Source of the DNA: Gammaproteobacteria bacterium
Lineage (GTDB): Bacteria > Pseudomonadota > Gammaproteobacteria > GCF-002020875
NCBI GenBank assembly: GCA_018671205.1
Contig: JABHIC010000001.1
Coordinates: forward strand, 1-8,556
Direction: 5' to 3'
Length of the DNA: 8,556 nt
Part shown: positions 1-4,400 of the stretch, in pieces
Numbering within the stretch: position 1 is the stretch's first letter
How the letters are laid out: every line of letters starts with the position of its first letter
Notes under the pieces: model-generated
The model's database searches: none
Told to the model about the DNA's origin: nothing
What the model saw: the letters and a program-made list of their open reading frames with translations, nothing else
Position numbers and translations under genes: made by a program

Positions 1-74
1 TACCGCAACGTGAACTGGAGGAGACCCGTGCCAAGGCAAAGGGGATGTTATTGGCACTAGGGGCTGCCCCGTGA
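1..74 (+). CDS. pabB: Aminodeoxychorismate synthase component I (PabB-like), C-terminal end only
   Basis: Only the last 23 codons are in the window, read in frame from position 3 to the TGA at 72-74. The visible tail contains ELEETRAKAKGMLLALGA, which resembles the C-terminal helix of chorismate-utilising enzymes of the TrpE/PabB family, where an E-x-x-ET-x-x-KA-x-x-LL pattern is typical. PabB with PabA makes 4-amino-4-deoxychorismate from chorismate and glutamine. The gene directly downstream is pabC, which takes the next step, so PabB is preferred over TrpE; this rests on context plus a short match. The stop codon overlaps the pabC ATG by one base (TGATG), a usual sign of translational coupling. 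Confidence 0.6.
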   Translation, partial: PQRELEETRAKAKGMLLALGAAP

Positions 75-901
75 TGTTAATCAATGGGGAGCGGTGTTCC
101 CGGATCGCCGCAACCGATCGTGGATTACTGTATGGCGATGGGCTATTTGAGACGATTGCGGTGGTGCAGAAAACCCCCCAGTTTTGGTCCTACCATATGG
201 AGCGACTACAGCAGGGGGGGGCACGTCTTTCGTTAGCACTACCGGACCAGACACTGCTTCGACAAGAGGCAGAGCAGTTAATCGATGAGCAGTGGGGGGA
301 GAGCGATGAGCGAATGGTATTGAAGCTGATCATTACTCGCGGTAGTGGGGGACGAGGCTATCGAACACCCGAGGTGGTCAGCCCAAGCCGAATTTTATCG
401 TGCACCCCCGATCCATATAGCCCCTTGCAGCGGCAACAGAATAGCGCTCAGGGGGTTCGCCTATACCGTTGTGAGACCCAGCTTGGTAGCAATCCGCAGC
501 TGGCGGGAGTTAAACATCTGAACCGTCTGGAACAGGTATTGGCACGCAGTGAGTGGAGCGATCCGGAGATCGTTGAGGGGGCTCTCCTGAATCAGTCGGG
601 CGCGCTGATTGAGGGGACCATGAGTAACCTATTTGCGGTAGAGCAGGGGGTTGTCTACACGCCAGAGCTGATAGATTGCGGCGTTGAGGGGGTGATGCGG
701 CGGGTAGTGATCGAACAGTTACAGCAGCATGGGGTGCCGGTTAGGGTCACTACTCTTCCGTGGCAGCGTATCGCGAAGATGGACGAACTGTTCTGTACCA
801 ATAGTCTGATTGGGGTCTGGCCTATACGAGAAATCGGTGAATTACAATTTATTGCCCCTGGCCCGGTGACTCGCCATTGTATTGAACGATTATTGGAGTG
901 A
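74..901 (+). CDS. pabC: Aminodeoxychorismate lyase (4-amino-4-deoxychorismate lyase), PLP-dependent
   Basis: This cytoplasmic class IV (branched-chain-type fold) PLP enzyme splits 4-amino-4-deoxychorismate into p-aminobenzoate and pyruvate in folate synthesis. Supporting motifs are DRGLLYGDGLFETI near residues 15-28, the Schiff-base lysine in AGVKHLNRLEQVLAR (about K147), and the C-terminal cofactor-binding stretch EGTMSNLF followed by GVEGVMRR. The length of 275 residues is normal for the family. ATG at 74 is chosen because it overlaps the upstream TGA and has AGGGG at 59-63 about ten bases away; a GTG at 71 in the same frame would add one residue. The gene is co-directional with pabB, giving two consecutive steps of the same pathway. 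A D-amino-acid or branched-chain aminotransferase is the alternative within this fold, but the context argues against it. Confidence 0.93.
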   Translation: MLINGERCSRIAATDRGLLYGDGLFETIAVVQKTPQFWSYHMERLQQGGARLSLALPDQTLLRQEAEQLIDEQWGESDERMVLKLIITRGSGGRGYRTPEVVSPSRILSCTPDPYSPLQRQQNSAQGVRLYRCETQLGSNPQLAGVKHLNRLEQVLARSEWSDPEIVEGALLNQSGALIEGTMSNLFAVEQGVVYTPELIDCGVEGVMRRVVIEQLQQHGVPVRVTTLPWQRIAKMDELFCTNSLIGVWPIREIGELQFIAPGPVTRHCIERLLE

Positions 902-911
902 TCATACCTCG

Positions 912-1550
912 ATGAAACATGGAAAATTTATTACTGTAGAGGGCTCTGAGGGGGTAGGAAAGAGCACCAATATCGCCTATATGGCACAACAGTTGGAGCA
1001 GCAGGGTATCGACCTGATTCAGAGCCGTGAACCTGGAGGTACACCGTTGGGAGAAGAAGTGCGTGATCTGCTGCTGGACCATCGCCACACCGGAATGTCT
1101 CAGGATGCAGAGCTATTGTTGATGTTTGCGGCCCGCGCAGAGCACCTCTCTCAGCTCATTCTTCCGGCGTTGGAAGCGGGGCAGTGGGTGTTGTGTGATC
1201 GTTTTACCGATGCCAGCTTTGCCTATCAGGGGAGTGGTCGGGGGATTCCTGCCGATCGTATTGAGGTGCTGGAGCAGTGGGTTCAGCAGGGGTTACAACC
1301 TGATTTTACCCTACTGCTCGATATTGATCCGGAAGTCGGGCTGCGTCGTGCCGCTGAGCGGGGGGGGCTGGATCGCTTTGAGAGAGAGGAGATCGCCTTC
1401 TTTCATCGGGTTCGTGAAGGCTATCTGCAACGGGCCATGAAATTCCCCCAGCGCTTCCATCGGGTGGATGCCGCGCAACCCCTGGCAGAGGTGCAACGAG
1501 AGATTGGGCGAGTAGTTGCCAGACTGACCGGAGATTCCACTCATGGATAA
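912..1550 (+). CDS. tmk: Thymidylate kinase (dTMP kinase)
   Basis: Phosphorylates dTMP to dTDP with ATP, a required step in dTTP supply. The 212-residue protein carries the P-loop GSEGVGKST at residues 11-19, the dTMP-site motif SREPGGT at 38-44, the DRF motif at 96-98 followed by AYQGSGRGI, and a basic LID stretch around 145-159 (RRAAERGGLDRFERE). An Arg-rich LID with no Arg in the P-loop is the arrangement known for E. coli-type (type II) enzymes. The start is ATG at 912, which gives the usual MKxGKFITVEG beginning; a TTG at 882 would add ten residues and overlap pabC. GGAG at 895-898 is the nearest ribosome-binding match, with a rather long spacer of 13 nt. The gene lies 10 nt after pabC and overlaps holB by 8 nt. 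Confidence 0.96.
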   Translation: MKHGKFITVEGSEGVGKSTNIAYMAQQLEQQGIDLIQSREPGGTPLGEEVRDLLLDHRHTGMSQDAELLLMFAARAEHLSQLILPALEAGQWVLCDRFTDASFAYQGSGRGIPADRIEVLEQWVQQGLQPDFTLLLDIDPEVGLRRAAERGGLDRFEREEIAFFHRVREGYLQRAMKFPQRFHRVDAAQPLAEVQREIGRVVARLTGDSTHG

Positions 1551-2523
1551 GTTGCTCCCCTGGCAACAACCTCACTGGTCTGCATTGCAGCAGCGCATTA
1601 TGCAGCAGCGAATTCCCCATGCGTTGTTGTTACATGGTCCTCAAGGAAGTGGAAAAGGGGCCTTTGCTAGGCTGCTCTCACAGCGACTGCTCTGTAGTCA
1701 ACCGACAGAGAGCTCAGGTGGACTTGCGTGTGGTCACTGCCCCTCCTGTAAGCTGTTTCAGGCGGGAACCCACCCTGATTACTATCCTCTCGTACCTGAT
1801 GAGGGGAAGTATGTGCTGGCTGTAGAGCGGGTGCGTGAGATGGTGGTGCAGTTCGCCTTCACCCCTCAGTGTTCGGGTAGAAAGGTGGTCTCCATTAATC
1901 CGGCAGAGTCGATGAATAACCACTCGGCCAACAGTCTGTTAAAGACTCTGGAGGAGCCACCTGGTGAGGCGGTGATGATTCTGGTCTCACATACCCCGGC
2001 CAGACTGCTTGCTACGATCCGCAGCCGATGTCAGCAAATTGCATTTCCAACACCTCCGCGTGAGATGGCGCTCGCCTGGCTAGAGGAGACACTGGATAAC
2101 CCTGCTGAGGCGGATGCTGTGTTGCAGTTGGCTGAAGGTGCCCCACTCTCTGCATTGCTCTTGAATGAGCCATCGTTGATGGAGCACTATCAGCAGATGG
2201 GGCGAGAGTTGATCCAACTATTAGAGGGGAGGGGGAACCTCATCCAGATCGGACTACGTTGGAGTAAGCAGGCCTGCGAGGCAGCGGTGAGTTTACGTTG
2301 GCTTCAACAGTGGGTGGTTGCGCTGATCAAAAATGAGCCTCAAACCGGGGCGGTGGTCAGTGAGCCGCTAAGCAGTATGCTCCCCCTGATGCAGGGGGTA
2401 GACCGGCGCAAGCTATTTCTATTTTACGATAAAGTGGCGGAAGCGATTGCGCTCTCAACCACAGCGGTTAACAAAGAGCTGCTCTTTGATGGGTTGCTTC
2501 TGGATTGGAGTAAATTTCGATGA
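1543..2523 (+). CDS. holB: DNA polymerase III delta-prime subunit
   Basis: Encodes the clamp-loader delta' subunit, a AAA+ family member that helps open and load the beta sliding clamp. Visible features are HGPQGSGKG at 31-39, a P-loop-like motif ending in Gly instead of Ser/Thr, as expected for the non-hydrolysing delta' subunit; a zinc-binding cysteine set at C51, C63, C66 and C69; the HSANSLLKTLEEPP stretch at 127-140; and the SRC motif at 161-163. At 326 residues the length is normal. The start lies inside the end of tmk, with GGAG at 1530-1533 nine bases upstream. The gene overlaps tatD in an ATGA junction. DnaX (tau/gamma) is ruled out by the length, the degenerate P-loop and the operon context. 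Confidence 0.95.
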   Translation: MDKLLPWQQPHWSALQQRIMQQRIPHALLLHGPQGSGKGAFARLLSQRLLCSQPTESSGGLACGHCPSCKLFQAGTHPDYYPLVPDEGKYVLAVERVREMVVQFAFTPQCSGRKVVSINPAESMNNHSANSLLKTLEEPPGEAVMILVSHTPARLLATIRSRCQQIAFPTPPREMALAWLEETLDNPAEADAVLQLAEGAPLSALLLNEPSLMEHYQQMGRELIQLLEGRGNLIQIGLRWSKQACEAAVSLRWLQQWVVALIKNEPQTGAVVSEPLSSMLPLMQGVDRRKLFLFYDKVAEAIALSTTAVNKELLFDGLLLDWSKFR

Positions 2524-3311
2524 TTGATTCACACTGTCACCTGGATCGGCTCAAGCTGGAGCCTGGTCAACTGATTGGAGATGCACTGAACCATGCTCAA
2601 ACGCTAGGGGTGGAAAAATTTCTCAATGTCTCGATTGACCTACACCATTTTGATCAGCTTTTATCTACTGCCCACTCGGATGAGAGGGTTTTTGCCTCGG
2701 TAGGGGTTCATCCCAATGAGATGGAGCAGAATGAACCGGAACGGGAACAGCTGGTGCAGTTAGCGAGGGATCCCAAGGTGGTGGCCATTGGTGAGACAGG
2801 TCTCGATTATCACTATGTTAGCGAAGGGCTTGAACGGCAGAGAGCGCGTTTCAGAACCCACATTCAGGCCGCAAAACAGGCCGGATTGCCACTGATTGTT
2901 CATACTCGTGAGGCGCAGGAGGATACCATTGCCACGCTGCAGGAGCAGGGTGCCGAGCAGTGTGGTGGGGTGATGCACTGTTTTACTGAGAGTTGGGAGA
3001 TGGCACAACAGGCACTTGATCTTGGCTTTTATATCTCATTTTCTGGCATTATCACCTTTAACAGTGCGGCGGCACTGCGTGAGGTGGTAAAAAAAGTTCC
3101 GGAGGATCGGCTGCTTATCGAGACCGACTCCCCCTATCTGGCTCCTGTACCCTATCGAGGTAAACCCAATCAACCCGCCTATCTGTGTGAGGTGGCAGGA
3201 GCAGTGGCTGAACTACGTGGCTGGGATCTTGATGAGGTGGATCACCGTACCACAGAAAATTTTCATCAGCTATTTTTCGGTTTAGTCGACCATCCTGGAG
3301 AGGATGTCTGA
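2520..3311 (+). CDS. tatD: TatD-family metal-dependent deoxyribonuclease (YcfH-like)
   Basis: A 263-residue TIM-barrel metallohydrolase of the TatD family, whose members act as Mg-dependent DNases. Metal and active-site residues visible in order are the HxH pair in DSHCHLD (H5, H7), E92 in GETGLDYH, H128 in IVHTRE, H153 in VMHCFT and D203 in ETDSPYLAP, so the full ligand set is intact. The ATG overlaps the holB stop (ATGA), with GGAG at 2507-2510 nine bases upstream. Position next to holB matches ycfH of enteric bacteria, the holB-linked paralog, not the tatD of the tat operon. It is the last gene of the + strand operon and faces the rhodanese gene with only 8 nt between the two stop codons. 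The substrate in vivo cannot be read from the sequence. Confidence 0.93.
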   Translation: MIDSHCHLDRLKLEPGQLIGDALNHAQTLGVEKFLNVSIDLHHFDQLLSTAHSDERVFASVGVHPNEMEQNEPEREQLVQLARDPKVVAIGETGLDYHYVSEGLERQRARFRTHIQAAKQAGLPLIVHTREAQEDTIATLQEQGAEQCGGVMHCFTESWEMAQQALDLGFYISFSGIITFNSAAALREVVKKVPEDRLLIETDSPYLAPVPYRGKPNQPAYLCEVAGAVAELRGWDLDEVDHRTTENFHQLFFGLVDHPGEDV

Positions 3312-3319
3312 GGTTATTA

Positions 3320-3613
3320 TTAGCAGCTCATAAAGTTACGAAATGAGCCGAGGTCATGGACATTCTCAAATCCCATCGACTCTAGGTAGCTTTTAGCCAT
3401 TCTGGTGCGGGCTCCACTGACGCAGTAGAGGATGATAGGGCGTTCTCGGTCCAGCAGTTCGTTAGCGCTCTGAATCGATTGCAGAGGAACATTGACCGCC
3501 TCGGGTAGGCACCCTTGGGCATACTCCATTGGGGTGCGAACATCCACCAACTGACCATTCTCCTCACTGAGTAGCTGTTTAGCATCCTCGCAGCCAATAT
3601 TCTGTGAAAACAT
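3320..3613 (-). CDS. Single-domain rhodanese-like protein
   Basis: A 97-residue protein consisting of one rhodanese domain. It begins with a CEDAKQLL helix, then LVDVRTPMEYAQGCLPEAVNVP (residues 22-43, the CH2A-like region), and has the catalytic cysteine C64 in the loop YCVSGART, which fits the CxxGxR active-site pattern. This implies a persulfide-carrying sulfurtransferase resembling GlpE or PspE. No signal peptide is visible, so it is probably cytoplasmic, unlike PspE. An AGGA motif eight bases before the ATG supports the start. A good sigma70-type promoter lies upstream at 3684-3712, so it is probably transcribed alone. It converges with tatD. The sulfur donor and acceptor cannot be inferred. 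Confidence 0.9.
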   Translation of the reverse strand: MFSQNIGCEDAKQLLSEENGQLVDVRTPMEYAQGCLPEAVNVPLQSIQSANELLDRERPIILYCVSGARTRMAKSYLESMGFENVHDLGSFRNFMSC

Positions 3614-3683
3614 ATAATAAATCCTGTTCTTATTTTTAATTGGATCAATTCGACCACTCAGAATGGCCTGTTTGAGGCGGCAT

Positions 3684-3712
3684 ATTATAGCCTATTCAAG
3701 ACTATTACTCAA
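3684..3712 (-). promoter_or_regulatory. Sigma70-type promoter for the rhodanese gene
   Basis: On the minus strand a -35 box TTGAGT (3707-3712) and a perfect -10 box TATAAT (3684-3689) are separated by 17 bases. Transcription would start near 3677, leaving a leader of about 65 nt before the rhodanese ATG. The -35 box overlaps the TGA stop codon of the small membrane protein gene upstream. Read from the sequence only. Confidence 0.65.
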
Positions 3713-3807
3713 TCCTTATTCTTGTTTTCCGCTCTACGGTTTCTACGAATAGCAATCGCTATACCGATTGCCATGATCAGTGCCAGAAAGATCACTATTT
3801 TTACCAT
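3709..3807 (-). CDS. Small single-span membrane protein, 32 aa, unknown function
   Basis: A short ORF of 32 codons plus stop. The predicted protein is MVKIVIFLALIMAIGIAIAI followed by RRNRRAENKNKD: a hydrophobic helix at about residues 3-20 and a strongly basic, polar tail, expected to lie in the membrane with the tail in the cytoplasm. The start has a strong ribosome-binding match (AGGGGG, spacer of about 6 nt), and the ATG is only 8 nt after the stop of the DUF3301 gene, so the two are probably cotranscribed and possibly translationally coupled. I do not recognise a family. The good translation signal, operon position and coherent membrane topology make a real gene likelier than chance. A + strand ORF crosses this region but has no comparable support. 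Confidence 0.6.
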   Translation of the reverse strand: MVKIVIFLALIMAIGIAIAIRRNRRAENKNKD

Positions 3808-3815
3808 AGGGCCCC

Positions 3816-4178
3816 CTACTGTAGATGGATTCCGTCTGTTTGAGTGGTTAGATTTTCCTCTGGATGATCGGGAGGGTCAAGGTGAATCAGGTCAGAATAG
3901 GGGCCAAGCATAGAGAGTGAGCCCTGCATTCTCTGCAGGCCATCATAGCTATAGTCAAAGCGGTAGCTGCGATAAAATTGCAGACGTCCACGGGAGTTTC
4001 GCCGTAGCCTGATGCGATAGAGGGAGACGGTCTGATCCAGAAGTTGAGCACCATAACTTTTACAGGTGAGTCGACAGACGGTAACCGCCCGCTCACGGGC
4101 ACGCATACTGCTGAACCAGAAGAGAACAGCGGCAATGGGTATTCCAGCTAAAAGCAGATTATCAATGAGCTCTCTCAA
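3816..4178 (-). CDS. DUF3301 family membrane-anchored protein
   Basis: A 120-residue protein with one N-terminal hydrophobic segment (about residues 5-22, LIDNLLLAGIPIAAVLFWF) followed by SSMRARERAVTVCRLTCKSYGAQLLDQTV and a basic RIRLRRNSRGRLQFYRSYRFDYS stretch, ending near MLGPYSDLIHLDPPD. This order (membrane helix, RERA..., QLLD.TV, R.R...G...F.R.Y.F..S, G....I.L) matches my memory of DUF3301 proteins in Gammaproteobacteria, which have no established function. The predicted start is TTG at 4176-4178. No in-frame ATG lies before residue 25, where it would remove the membrane helix, and no Shine-Dalgarno match precedes the TTG, so the start is uncertain. A 169-bp palindromic element ends 53 bp upstream. 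The gene is followed closely by the 32-aa membrane protein. Confidence 0.75.
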   Translation of the reverse strand: MRELIDNLLLAGIPIAAVLFWFSSMRARERAVTVCRLTCKSYGAQLLDQTVSLYRIRLRRNSRGRLQFYRSYRFDYSYDGLQRMQGSLSMLGPYSDLIHLDPPDHPEENLTTQTDGIHLQ

Positions 4179-4231
4179 AGGGAGGGGAGTACCTTGGTGG
4201 TCATGCTCTTGATGAGCCAGTTAGCGGGGAA

Positions 4232-4400
4232 CCTAGGTGGCTGTCCGAGAATAGAGAACCTACTGCAAATCCCATAAAGATCATAATCTGAGCTTATTGA
4301 ACTCGTTAAATAGCGACACTATTCGCCTCATTCAATAAACTCACCTTATAATCTTTCTGTGATTTTCGCTACGGCTTCTATTCTCGGACAGCCACCTAGG
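4232..4400. mobile_element. MITE-like near-palindromic element with 24-bp perfect terminal inverted repeats
   Basis: Positions 4232-4255 and 4377-4400 are exact reverse complements; the outer part reads CCTAGGTGGCTGTCCGAGAA. The interior keeps the same symmetry in register with no indels: GAGCTTATTGAA (4290-4301) faces TTCAATAAACTC (4331-4342), and AATAG (4309-4313) faces CTATT (4319-4323), all centred on 4316. By hand count about 64 of 84 facing positions pair. There is no ORF inside. The palindromic tetramer CTAG sits at both edges (4233-4236 and 4396-4399) and may be a target-site duplication, leaving an element of about 159 bp starting GTGGCTGTCC. The size, absence of coding and terminal repeats fit a non-autonomous element mobilised in trans. 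The TIR resembles IS5-type ends, but that assignment is from memory. As RNA it would form a very long hairpin after the exporter's stop codon. Confidence 0.75.

Noticed and set aside
849..1088. Minus-strand ORF opposite the pabC-tmk junction
   Set aside because: It lies fully across two well-supported genes, and its translation shows no recognisable domain or ribosome-binding site.
3326..3348. GCTCAT / ATGAGC inverted repeat at the convergent tatD-rhodanese junction, possible bidirectional terminator
   Set aside because: The stem is only 6 bp with an 11-base loop, lies inside the rhodanese coding end, and has no U tract on either side.
3722..3913. Plus-strand 63-residue ORF with a hydrophobic start
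   Set aside because: It is antisense to the 32-aa membrane ORF and the end of the DUF3301 gene. Its hydrophobic start mirrors the complementary hydrophobic codons, and the polar remainder resembles no known protein.
4289..4345. Possible promoters inside the palindromic element (TTGAAT or TTGAAC followed 17 nt later by TATTTA or TATTCG)
   Set aside because: The -10 matches are poor and arise on both strands simply from the element's symmetry.
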